Shown: positions 7,619-14,873 of the stretch, one piece after another
Position numbering within the stretch: position 1 is the stretch's first letter
Layout of the letters: every line of letters begins with the position of its first letter
Source of the DNA: Actinomycetes bacterium
Lineage (GTDB): Bacteria > Actinomycetota > Acidimicrobiia > Acidimicrobiales > SZUA-35
Assembly: GCA_024276425.1 (NCBI GenBank)
Contig: JAJRXF010000153.1
Location: 1-45,510, forward strand
DNA: 45,510 nucleotides
Direction: 5' to 3'
Made by a program: the position numbers and the translations under genes
Notes under the pieces: model-generated
Databases searched by the model: none
What the model was told of the DNA's origin: nothing
The model's input: the letters and a program-made list of their open reading frames with translations, nothing else

Positions 7619-8637
7619 GAGTCCACCACCTCTGTGTCTGGCTGGTCACCAATCAACTGACAGAAGCGAGTCCAGCCAATGTTGCCGCCAGACAAGGTCA
7701 CGCCGACGCGCTTGCCCTCCAAGCCGAGATCACCTCGATTGAGAACCGCGGCCAAGGCGGATGCGCCACTGGGCTCGACCACCAGCTTGGTGTGCTCGAA
7801 CAACAACCGCATCGCCGACACGATTTCTTGGTCGCTAACGACGGGGAAGGACTTTGTCCCTCGACTGGTGATTGGCCAGGTCAGTTCGCCGGGAGTCGAA
7901 ACCTGTTGGCCGTCGGCAATCGTTCGGGGGATGTCGATCACCACCCGCTCCCCCGCTGCTTGAGAAAGGGCGTGGTCGTTGCCAGCCTCGGGCTCCACTC
8001 CGTGAACCTCGATTTCACCAGCCAAGGCCGAAACCACCGTTGCACAGCCGGCCAGGAGACCACCACCGCCAACACACACAAAGATCGCGTCAAGATTGCC
8101 GACCTGGTCGAGTAACTCAAGAGCAGTCGTACCTTGGCCTGCCATGACCAATGGATTGTCATAGGGCTTGATCAACACCCGGTTCTCATCGGTAGCAATG
8201 CTCTGCGCGATGGCTTCACGATCCTCGCCATAGCGGTCGTAGCTGACAATGGTGGCGCCGCTGGCCCTTACCCCTTCGACCTTCTCGGGTGGGGCGTCAG
8301 TTGGCATCACGATTACTGCTGTGGTTTGACACAGGGCCGCTGCTCTGGCGATTGCTTGGGCATGATTGCCGGAGGAGAACGCAACGACTCCAGCCCCTAT
8401 TTGTTCGGCATCCAAAGAGCGGATGGCGTTGTAGGCCCCGCGGAACTTAAAGGACCCGGTGAGCTGCAGATTCTCGGCCTTCAAAAACAACTGACACCCG
8501 GCCAACTCGTCCAACTCGGGGCTGAGGATCACAGGCGTGTGGGTAGCCACGCCGGCTAGTCTGCTCGCCGCATTCCAAACATCATCAAGAGTAATCACCG
8601 CTGGCAGCCTAAAGCAGCGAAGGTAAGAGGCAGGCAC
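7615..8637 (-). CDS. threonine/serine dehydratase-family PLP enzyme
   Basis: A fold-type II pyridoxal-phosphate enzyme of 340 residues. SFKFRGAYNA near residue 62 carries the PLP lysine, AFSSGNHAQA follows near residue 90, VCVGGGGLLAG near residue 187 binds the cofactor phosphate, and VEPSGASALAA and VTLSGGNIGW close the domain. There is no C-terminal ACT-like regulatory domain, so it resembles the catabolic (TdcB-like) threonine dehydratase or serine racemase/dehydratase group rather than full-length IlvA. The usual start could be ATG 8637 or the GTG at 8598, where family similarity begins. It overlaps the ABC ATPase gene by four bases. A link between amino-acid deamination and the exporter is not obvious. 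Confidence 0.87.
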   Translation of the reverse strand: MPASYLRCFRLPAVITLDDVWNAASRLAGVATHTPVILSPELDELAGCQLFLKAENLQLTGSFKFRGAYNAIRSLDAEQIGAGVVAFSSGNHAQAIARAAALCQTTAVIVMPTDAPPEKVEGVRASGATIVSYDRYGEDREAIAQSIATDENRVLIKPYDNPLVMAGQGTTALELLDQVGNLDAIFVCVGGGGLLAGCATVVSALAGEIEVHGVEPEAGNDHALSQAAGERVVIDIPRTIADGQQVSTPGELTWPITSRGTKSFPVVSDQEIVSAMRLLFEHTKLVVEPSGASALAAVLNRGDLGLEGKRVGVTLSGGNIGWTRFCQLIGDQPDTEVVDS

Positions 8638-8669
8638 GATATTCGGGCCTCGGACGATCAGGATGCAAC

Positions 8670-8858
8670 TTAACCTTCGCGCCTCTGGTCCGCGACGGTC
8701 TCTATACTTCGGAGGTAGCCAGGCGGGATCGTTTCCAAGTTCAGATCATCAAGCCCCATTAGGGCAACTGCGGTGTGCTCATCACTGATTGAGAACTCGC
8801 TCGGCTGGTCCGGCCAATGGTCCTCGACATGGCGTTCTTGCCCATTCTCATTTAACAC
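8670..8858 (-). CDS. small hypothetical protein
   Basis: A 62-codon frame read from a GTG at 8856-8858 that has an excellent AGGAG eight bases upstream; a TTG at 8873 is the next upstream alternative. The product is acidic and polar, without membrane segments or cysteines beyond the possible upstream extension, and contains HTAVALMGLDDLNLETIPP, which looks like a short αβ segment. It lies between the methyltransferase and the dehydratase on the same strand with short gaps, as expected for an operon member. I do not recognise a family. Confidence 0.5.
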   Translation of the reverse strand: MLNENGQERHVEDHWPDQPSEFSISDEHTAVALMGLDDLNLETIPPGYLRSIETVADQRREG

Positions 8859-8889
8859 GCAACCGCTCCTCAACCAGGGGGCCAGGATG

Positions 8890-9771
8890 CTAGGACGACT
8901 TGCCCTCTTGGGCGGCGCTACCCGATGCCCGCACCCCGGTGTAAAGCATCCGGCTCATCTCAATGGAAATGTCGGTAGACAGCTCAATTCCCTCGGGGTG
9001 TGCCGAATCCAGCAACTCCTCAATGACAAGAACGTCTTGAGCCTCCATGTAGGAAGCGCAACGGTCGACAGCCCGGCGCAGGTATCTGGTCAACCAACGC
9101 CGCTCCCGGCTGCTTAGCACGGGTGAATGTAAGATCTGACATTCGGTTGCACCAACTTCACTGAGCCGGAGGGAATTGAGGAGCTCCTCCCAATTGGTGG
9201 AAGAAGGATCGTGTCCAAGGTGATCGATCCGACTTGTGGCCAAAGCCTGGCCGAAGCGAACCCAGACCCCATCAGCGGTGACGGGGGAAGCTTCGGGCCA
9301 CACACGGAGTTCGGCGCCAAACTCGTTGACAACTATTCGCCCACCTGGAGCGACAAGTTTCACCGCGTTCCTCAGCCCGCTGGCCGAGTCCGTTGTGTGA
9401 TGGAGTGACAACGAGGCCCACACCAGGTCGACCGGCTCAAGAAGCTGGCAAAGATCCACGTCAAAGTCACCGAGCAAGAATTCGACTCGGTTGGAAAGAT
9501 CGGCGTCCTCGACACGGTTCGAAGCCGATTCCAACATCGCGGGGGAAACGTCGATAGCGATAACGGTGGCTGCTGGGAATCGTTTGGCAAGCTCCACAGT
9601 TCCGATCCCGTGGCCGCATCCAAGATCAACCAGGCGGTTAACTCTGCCAGAGGGAATATGCGACTCCAGGTGATCGAGAACGGGTAGCAGGGTGATCTCT
9701 GCATCTAGGGTGGCATCGGAGGCGGTCGCTGCGCCGTGGCCTGGTTCGTGGTCTTCCCTCGAAGAGTTCAT
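8890..9771 (-). CDS. class I SAM-dependent methyltransferase
   Basis: A 293-residue protein. Motif I of the Rossmann-like fold reads RLVDLGCGHGIGTVELAKRF at about residues 45-64. It is followed by an acidic end of β2 (VIAIDVSPAML), then LLGDFDVDL and DLVWASLSLHHT, which match motifs II to IV. APGGRIVVNEFG is the post-β5 motif. The last 80 residues are helical and probably form the substrate cap. It resembles small-molecule methyltransferases of the UbiE/trans-aconitate group, and the substrate is unknown. It begins 19 bp after the stop of the candidate selenoprotein and is probably cotranscribed with it. Confidence 0.85.
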   Translation of the reverse strand: MNSSREDHEPGHGAATASDATLDAEITLLPVLDHLESHIPSGRVNRLVDLGCGHGIGTVELAKRFPAATVIAIDVSPAMLESASNRVEDADLSNRVEFLLGDFDVDLCQLLEPVDLVWASLSLHHTTDSASGLRNAVKLVAPGGRIVVNEFGAELRVWPEASPVTADGVWVRFGQALATSRIDHLGHDPSSTNWEELLNSLRLSEVGATECQILHSPVLSSRERRWLTRYLRRAVDRCASYMEAQDVLVIEELLDSAHPEGIELSTDISIEMSRMLYTGVRASGSAAQEGKSS

Positions 9772-9790
9772 CCACGGACACTAGGCGCTT

Positions 9791-10264
9791 TTAGTCGCCC
9801 AGCAGTTGTTTGGCTGCGTTCCCCGCTCGGTTATTTAGGTTGGCCTGGCCGCACACGAGAATCAGTTCGGCCAGCTCAGTTTCTGCAAACTGAGCCTTGA
9901 GTTCCGCGATCAGACTAGGGGGCAGAGCATCAGTGTCCGGGCCGCACATCGCGTTGGCAAGGTGCAATGCAGCCCTCGTTTTGGCGTCGAACACCTCAGC
10001 CCAACATGCAGAGTCCTGAAGTGCCTCGACCTCATCTTCGGAGACTCCTCGTCGTCTCGCCGAGACAACATGACTGCTCAGTCACGTCGGACAACGATTG
10101 ACAATGGATGATCGAATAAAGGTCAGTTCCTTTAGACGCAGCGCAACGGTTCCGTCGCTAGACCACGCAGCCTGGCCGAAAGCCTTGTAGGCATCGGCTG
10201 TGCCATCGACCAACGCCAGTGTGTAGCCCAAGGGAGCGCCAGACAGTTTGGGTCGAATCTTCAT
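9791..10264 (-). CDS. AhpD/carboxymuconolactone-decarboxylase-fold protein with in-frame TGA: candidate selenoprotein (CxxU)
   Basis: The frame runs from ATG 10264 to TAA at 9791 and would encode 157 residues, interrupted only by a TGA at 10084-10082 (codon 61). Both halves are in the same frame, so this is not a frameshift. Before the TGA is ALRLKELTFIRSSIVNRCPT and after it LSSHVVSARRRGVSEDEVEA. AhpD-like proteins have CxxC followed by xxxH at exactly this place, so the TGA replaces the second cysteine: C58-P-T-U61…H65. A perfect hairpin with a G-starting loop lies 20 nt downstream (see 10051-10069). AhpD-fold proteins use the Cys pair for peroxide/disulfide chemistry, and CMD/AhpD-like selenoproteins are a known class in marine metagenomes. 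If selenocysteine is not inserted, only a useless 60-residue piece is made. Selenocysteine machinery lies outside the window, so the call rests on sequence alone. Confidence 0.82.
10051..10069 (-). promoter_or_regulatory. bacterial SECIS-like hairpin for UGA recoding
   Basis: On the coding (minus) strand GTTGTCTC, loop GGC, GAGACGAC form an 8-bp stem (seven Watson-Crick pairs and one T·G). It lies inside the coding sequence, and its loop begins 20 nt after the TGA at 10084-10082. Known bacterial SECIS elements are short stems with at least one G among the first two loop bases, within roughly 16-37 nt of the UGA; this one fits. Immediately before it, 10084-10071 forms a second perfect 5-bp hairpin (TGACT, loop GAGC, AGTCA) that contains the UGA itself. 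Confidence 0.7.
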
Positions 10265-10345
10265 CGATCAGCAGTATGGCACAGACCTAGACTGGGACCA
10301 CATAGAGCATCAACCCGTAGGTCAAAAACTCTTCACCCAACCGAC

Positions 10346-10374
10346 TTACGACTGAGCCTCAACCGTGTTACAAC
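10346..10374 (+). promoter_or_regulatory. possible promoter for a near-leaderless transcript
   Basis: TTACGA (10346-10351) and TACAAC (10369-10374) are separated by 17 bp. The first ATG follows 8 bases after the second hexamer, so a transcript from here would be leaderless or nearly so, as is common in actinobacteria. No Shine-Dalgarno is present before the ATG, which agrees. Both hexamers are imperfect. Confidence 0.35.
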
Positions 10375-10382
10375 TAGCATCC

Positions 10383-10781
10383 ATGTGGACATCCCTTCAT
10401 CGAACCGGTAGCGCACTCCTGATCGCGCTTGTTGCTGTGCAGGCCATCATCGCCGGGCAGCACATTTTCGGCACCTGGGGCATCGAGATACATGCCGCCC
10501 TCGGGAATGCCACATTCGGGATCGCCGTTCTTGTCACGGCCATTGCCTTCCTCAAATTCGACGGCAACACCCTTGGTGTGATCGGGATCGTCATCATCGT
10601 GCTTGTCAGCGCTCAGATCGGGTTGGGCTATTCAGCGAGAAACTCCGAGGGTGCTGCCGCGCTTCACATTCCTTTGGGGGTAGGGGTGTTTGGCGCAGTC
10701 CTCTACCAACTGTTAGCCGCATGGCCGAGCCTGATCGGGCTTCGCACCCGAGCACCGATCTCTGGCACCGACGCTAGCTGA
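10383..10781 (+). CDS. small four-helix membrane protein
   Basis: A 132-residue protein that is almost all membrane. Hydrophobic segments lie at about residues 9-25 (ALLIALVAVQAIIAG), 37-58, 65-82 (LGVIGIVIIVLVSAQIGLGY) and 93-113. Histidines at GQHIF, EIHAAL and AALHIPLG sit near helix ends, a pattern seen in cytochrome b-like or DUF6220-like small membrane proteins, so haem binding is possible. ATG 10383 is preferred over the upstream in-frame start because of the promoter spacing. It is followed by a ferric-reductase-like gene on the same strand, which strengthens the idea of a membrane redox pair. Confidence 0.7.
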   Translation: MWTSLHRTGSALLIALVAVQAIIAGQHIFGTWGIEIHAALGNATFGIAVLVTAIAFLKFDGNTLGVIGIVIIVLVSAQIGLGYSARNSEGAAALHIPLGVGVFGAVLYQLLAAWPSLIGLRTRAPISGTDAS

Positions 10782-10855
10782 TCGTCTTCGACCACTATTG
10801 TTTGTCCCGCCAGACTTTTCCCTGTCTCGCTAAGCGCCCGCGAATTGGACTTCTG

Positions 10856-11581
10856 ATGCCGACAAAAACACGCACCACAACCAAGACCACACCCAAGTCC
10901 AGGGAACGACAAAAGCTCATTCGTCACGCAGTTGTCGCCCTCGTTTCCACCGCCCTTGTCGGATTTTTCTGGGCCACCCGCTCAAACTGGGTGGCCGATA
11001 TGCGACTCTGGAAAGCCGTCGGCGATGCGGCATACGTTCTCCTGCTTGCCTCCCTCACACTCGGACCTCTCACTCGTCTCGTACCTGCCACTCGGGGGTG
11101 GCTCCGGTGGCGCCGCCAAATTGGTATCTGGTTTGCCCTCGCTGCCACACTCCACGGCGGCCTCATTCTTAATGGATGGGCGCGCTGGAGTCTGCGCCGC
11201 TTCCTTGGTTATGAATTCGTCCCTCAGTTGAACCGTGAGGCTCGTCTCGAACCGGGCTTTGGGCTTGCCAACCTGATCGGCATCGTCGCCTTGATTCTTG
11301 CCTTGGTTTTGGCCGCCACCTCTTCTGATCGGGCCCTGCGGCGACTTGGTCGCCCCGCCTGGAGTTGGCTTCACCGCCTTACCCAGACCATCCTCGTCCT
11401 CTCGCTTCTACACGGCAGCTATTTTCTGTTTATTCACTTCACCCTGTCATTTCATAAGGCAGCTCCCCCAGACCTCGACTGGTTCCGGCTCCCTTTCCTC
11501 ATCACGGGCCTAGGAGTTGTCGCCCTGCAAGCGACTGCCTTTACTCGAAGCGGCTCCGAACTTAGCCGAGGCAAGGCCTGA
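10856..11581 (+). CDS. ferric-reductase-like transmembrane protein (MsrQ/YedZ-type fold)
   Basis: A 241-residue membrane protein. A basic N-terminus (TKTRTTTKTTPKSRERQK) precedes about six hydrophobic segments. RRQIGIWFALAATLHGGLIL places a His in a helix with the preceding Arg-Arg, and SWLHRLTQTILVLSLLHGSY places two more, which is the bis-His haem-binding layout of the ferric-reductase-like domain. ATG 10856 is the first start matching the basic N-terminus; a TTG further upstream (10802) is less likely. No flavin or NAD domain is present, so an electron donor would be separate. Its partner molybdenum-type MsrP is not in the window. Confidence 0.75.
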   Translation: MPTKTRTTTKTTPKSRERQKLIRHAVVALVSTALVGFFWATRSNWVADMRLWKAVGDAAYVLLLASLTLGPLTRLVPATRGWLRWRRQIGIWFALAATLHGGLILNGWARWSLRRFLGYEFVPQLNREARLEPGFGLANLIGIVALILALVLAATSSDRALRRLGRPAWSWLHRLTQTILVLSLLHGSYFLFIHFTLSFHKAAPPDLDWFRLPFLITGLGVVALQATAFTRSGSELSRGKA

Positions 11582-11636
11582 GGGCTTGGCGTAACAGGTA
11601 GGGACTTTCGGCCCATCCGTTGATATCTACCCTGCA

Positions 11637-11653
11637 ATACCCTAGGGGGGTAT
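11637..11653. promoter_or_regulatory. CsoR-type metal-responsive operator
   Basis: ATACCC, five-base spacer, GGGTAT: the full site is ATACCCTAGGGGGGTAT. This is very close to the ATACCC…GGGTAT palindrome recognised by copper-sensing CsoR repressors in Gram-positives. It lies 48 bp upstream of the small His-rich gene, over the expected promoter. No csoR gene is in the window. Confidence 0.65.
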
Positions 11654-11701
11654 CGTAATGACGGTGCCGGTCGAACCACTACCTCACTGAGGAAGGCAAC
11701 C

Positions 11702-11887
11702 ATGATCTCCTACCTGGCAGACAACTGGCTTTGGATCGGGCTGGTTGGAGCCTTCGCCGGAATGCACTTGAGCGGTCGCGGTTGTGGAATGCACGGTGGA
11801 AACCATGGCGGCAAGCACAGTCACGGCGCCGCCGGCGACAGCACATTGAACGGCGACAGCACATCGAACAACGACTCCCGCGTCTAG
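11702..11887 (+). CDS. DUF2933-like small His/Met-rich membrane protein
   Basis: A 61-residue protein. One membrane helix (residues 4-20, NWLWIGLVGAFAGMHL) is followed by a short Gly/Cys/His/Met stretch (GRGCGMHGGNHGGKHSHG) and a polar tail. This matches the small DUF2933-type proteins often found beside copper and heavy-metal resistance genes. The His, Met and Cys residues are likely soft-metal ligands, probably on the side of the membrane away from the cytoplasm or at its surface. A good AGGAAGG lies eight bases before the ATG, and a CsoR-like operator lies upstream, so copper-induced expression is the natural inference. The tail repeats GDST twice. Confidence 0.72.
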   Translation: MISYLADNWLWIGLVGAFAGMHLSGRGCGMHGGNHGGKHSHGAAGDSTLNGDSTSNNDSRV

Positions 11888-12076
11888 AGACTCAACCAGC
11901 CCGAGACATGACACGAGGGAATCGCCCAGAGTAGTCGGTATAGCCCTCAGCAATATTCCTGGGTTCACGATGGGTCTTGCCCTGCACCTAGGCGGGCTAG
12001 CGAACGAGCACCCAATTCAGCCAAGTCTTAAATCCGACTTGCCTCACGTAGATCCGGCTGTTAGCTTCCGAACGGG

Positions 12077-12091
12077 TACCCTTAGGGGGTA
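12077..12091. promoter_or_regulatory. second CsoR/RcnR-like operator, upstream of the ABC importer
   Basis: TACCC, five-base spacer TTAGG, GGGTA. The arms and spacer length match the site at 11637-11653. It lies 60 bp upstream of the solute-binding lipoprotein ATG and just upstream of a good -10 hexamer TACAAT (12110-12115), so a bound repressor would cover the -35 region. Between 11888 and 12151 I see no gene. Confidence 0.5.
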
Positions 12092-12151
12092 GGCCCATTT
12101 GATAGCCCGTACAATTCTGGGGCCGACGCGGCCCACGAGGAGTCAATCCCA

Positions 12152-13873
12152 ATGAAAAGAGTGACAGCCCTATTGGTTGCGCTGACGCTGGTAGCTGCCG
12201 CATGCGGTGGCTCCAGTGGCGACGACGGCGAAAGTTCAGGGGCACCAGCCACTGACACCGAAACCGAAACCGACTCGCCGACAACCACCGCGGCACCCGC
12301 CGACACTGGGTCCGGAGGCACCCTCACAATCGGCCTGTTCCAAGAGCCCGACAACCTCAACCCCTTCCTGGCGGTGCAGACGGCGAGCCGCATGGTTCGT
12401 GACCTCGTACTCGAAGGTCTGGTCGATGCTGATCCAGACGGCAACTATGTTCCGGAGTTGGCCGAAGTTCCTTCGGTGGACAATGGCACAATCTCTGAGG
12501 ATGGGCTAACCGTCACCTACAATCTGGTCGACGGTATTACCTGGTCCGATGAGCACCCGTTCACCTCACGAGACGTGCAATTTACCTGGGAAACCGTAAT
12601 GGACCCGGGTAACGCAGTCACCACTCAGAAGGGCTACGAAGACATCGCCTCCATCGAGACACCTGATGACCAAACGGTCGTGGTGACCTACACCAAGCTC
12701 TACTCTGCGGCCCTTTCGCTCTTCAGTATCCCGGAAGCAATCCTCCCCGCCCACGTCCTTGAAGGCGAATCATTCGGTGACGCCGAATTCAACCGGATCC
12801 CCGAAGGAACGGGACCGTTCATGGTTGCGGAATGGAACTCTGGCCAGTCCATTATTCTTGAGCGCAACCCCAACTATCGAGTTGCGAACAGCCCCCAACT
12901 CGACCGAATCATCTTCAAGATCATTCCCGACCAGAACGCAGGCATCGCCCAAATGCGGACCGGCGACATCGATGTATTCTGGAATGTTGACTCCGCTGTC
13001 ATCGATCAATTTGATGGGATGGAAGGGGTGGACGTACAGGTCACACCGTCCTCCAATGTGGAGTACCTCGGCTTGAACCTAAGCTCTGGCTCTGATCCAA
13101 ACACACCTCACTTCGCTTTCGGCGATCCAAACGTGAGGCTTGCCTTGGCCATGGCCATCGACCGCACTCCCATTATCGAAGAACTACTCTTCGGCTTGTC
13201 CGAAGCGGCGACCTCACCTATCGGTCTCGGTTGGGCCGCTCCTGAGGGGCTCTCGAACCCTGCGTATGATCCCGATGGAGCCCGAGCACTGCTCGAAGAA
13301 GCCGGTTGGGTCGATAGTGGCGACGGCATCCGAGAAAAGGATGGACAAAGGCTGACATTGGAAATTTCCACCCCCACCGGTCAGCAAGTTCGTGAACTTA
13401 CCGAGCAGGTCCTGCAAGAGCAGTTCAAGGCCGTCGGAATTGAACTCGTGATCAACAACGTGCCCGCAGCCACCCTGTTCGGCAACTGGGCCGAGAACGG
13501 CAAGCTGCAGCGTGGTGACTTCGATATCACCATGGACACATGGGGACCCGACCTGGACCCAGCCGGATTCCTTGGGATTCTCTTTGATTCCAAGTCAATT
13601 CCGCAAGACCCTGGCGGACAGGGATGGAACTTCTTCCGCTTGCAAAGCGACCGTTTGGACGCAGCAATCGAAGAGGGTGCAAGCACCCTTGATATCGAAG
13701 CTCGTCGAGCCGCCTACCGCACAGCGGTTGAAGAAATCCTGGCTGCGGGGGTCTACATCCCTCTGTACAAGCGATCCAAGCTCGACGCTTTCAGCCAGAA
13801 AGTCTCCGGCCAGTCTCCGAACCCGTGGGGTGAGTTGACCTGGAACGCAGAAGACTGGACAATCAGCAACTAG
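12152..13873 (+). CDS. ABC importer solute-binding lipoprotein, family 5 (Opp/Dpp/Nik type)
   Basis: A 573-residue extracytoplasmic lipoprotein. The signal peptide (KRVTALLVALTLVAAAC) ends in a lipobox with Cys at about residue 18, followed by a Ser/Thr/Asp/Pro linker to about residue 52. The SBP_bac_5 domain then starts with GGTLTIGLFQEPDNLNPF. Family marks include the RMVRDLVLEGLVDADPDG N-terminal lobe, FNRIPEGTGPFMVAEWNSG and the VRLALAMAIDRTPIIEELLF helix. It binds peptides, nickel complexes or other small ligands; the sequence does not decide which. It opens a plus-strand operon with two permease genes, and the CsoR/RcnR-like palindrome upstream raises the possibility of metal-linked control. 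Confidence 0.92.
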   Translation: MKRVTALLVALTLVAAACGGSSGDDGESSGAPATDTETETDSPTTTAAPADTGSGGTLTIGLFQEPDNLNPFLAVQTASRMVRDLVLEGLVDADPDGNYVPELAEVPSVDNGTISEDGLTVTYNLVDGITWSDEHPFTSRDVQFTWETVMDPGNAVTTQKGYEDIASIETPDDQTVVVTYTKLYSAALSLFSIPEAILPAHVLEGESFGDAEFNRIPEGTGPFMVAEWNSGQSIILERNPNYRVANSPQLDRIIFKIIPDQNAGIAQMRTGDIDVFWNVDSAVIDQFDGMEGVDVQVTPSSNVEYLGLNLSSGSDPNTPHFAFGDPNVRLALAMAIDRTPIIEELLFGLSEAATSPIGLGWAAPEGLSNPAYDPDGARALLEEAGWVDSGDGIREKDGQRLTLEISTPTGQQVRELTEQVLQEQFKAVGIELVINNVPAATLFGNWAENGKLQRGDFDITMDTWGPDLDPAGFLGILFDSKSIPQDPGGQGWNFFRLQSDRLDAAIEEGASTLDIEARRAAYRTAVEEILAAGVYIPLYKRSKLDAFSQKVSGQSPNPWGELTWNAEDWTISN

Positions 13874-13919
13874 TCCAAGGCCAGTAGAAGTAGTCGTCGC
13901 CTGAGAGGATGGTCACGCT

Positions 13920-14873
13920 TTGTTTAAGTTCGTGGTAAAGCGGGTTTTGCAAGCCGTGCCCATCCTCGTTGGCATATCGTTGGTGACGTTTATTCTGCTC
14001 CAACTCACTCCCGGCGGGCCGACCGCCGCCTATCGGGGCATAGCCAATGTCACGGGCGAAGACTTGGCCCGGATCGAGGCCGAGCTTGGTTTCGACAAAC
14101 CAATCTTCATCCAGTACTTCAGTTGGCTTGGCAAGTTTGTACAGGGCAATTGGGGTATCTCCTTCGTGGCCCGCGTGCCAGTGTTTGGGCTGATCATGGA
14201 GCGCTTGCCCGCAACCTTGTTGCTCATGGCGTCGGGGATCACCGTCTCCCTACTGTTGGCTATCCCCTTGGGCTTGCTGGCGGCCATCAAACGAGACACC
14301 TGGGTTGACCATGTGCTCACCTTCGCCAGTTTCGTTGGCCTGTCCATCCCGGTGTTCTGGCTTGGGCTCATGCTCATCATTGTCTTCTCGGTATGGCTTG
14401 GCTGGTTCCCGACTGGCGGCATGGGTCCGCCGGGCGAAGAGATCGGAGTCATGACCAGAATCAAATACCTCACCCTGCCAACCGTGGCAGTGTCGATGGT
14501 GTCCCTGTCGTTCTTCACCCGATACCTGCGGGCGTCCATGATCGAAACGATGGACGAGGACTATATGCGCTTCAACAAGGCTCGTGGCCTCCCGCCCATG
14601 CGGCGCTATATGAAGCACGCGTTTCGCAATGCTGGTATCCCGTTCGTGACGGTTGTAGCCATCCACATTCCGGAGTTTCTTGTTGGTGCACTAGTGGTCG
14701 AGACAATTTTCACTTGGCCTGGAACTGGAAGGCTCTTCTGGGACTCCGCCGTGCGTTTCGATTATCCCGTGCTGATGGGCATTTTGGTGCTCGGCTCGTT
14801 GATGGTTTTAGCCTCCAACCTGCTGGCCGATGTCCTGTACGCAAAACTAGATCCAAGGGTTCGCTTTGACTGA
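13920..14873 (+). CDS. ABC importer permease, DppB/OppB type
   Basis: A 317-residue inner-membrane permease. It starts with the family's N-terminal helix VVKRVLQAVPILVGISLVTF, followed by LQLTPGGP, the conserved 'PGDP-like' turn. The permease EAA loop lies near RYMKHAFRNAGIPFVTVVA, and the end reads [20 protein letters not shown], as in DppB. The start is a TTG at 13920 with an AGAGGA ten bases upstream; no ATG fits the N-terminal helix. Six membrane segments are visible. It follows the binding protein by 46 bp and overlaps the next permease's possible TTG start. Confidence 0.9.
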   Translation: MFKFVVKRVLQAVPILVGISLVTFILLQLTPGGPTAAYRGIANVTGEDLARIEAELGFDKPIFIQYFSWLGKFVQGNWGISFVARVPVFGLIMERLPATLLLMASGITVSLLLAIPLGLLAAIKRDTWVDHVLTFASFVGLSIPVFWLGLMLIIVFSVWLGWFPTGGMGPPGEEIGVMTRIKYLTLPTVAVSMVSLSFFTRYLRASMIETMDEDYMRFNKARGLPPMRRYMKHAFRNAGIPFVTVVAIHIPEFLVGALVVETIFTWPGTGRLFWDSAVRFDYPVLMGILVLGSLMVLASNLLADVLYAKLDPRVRFD

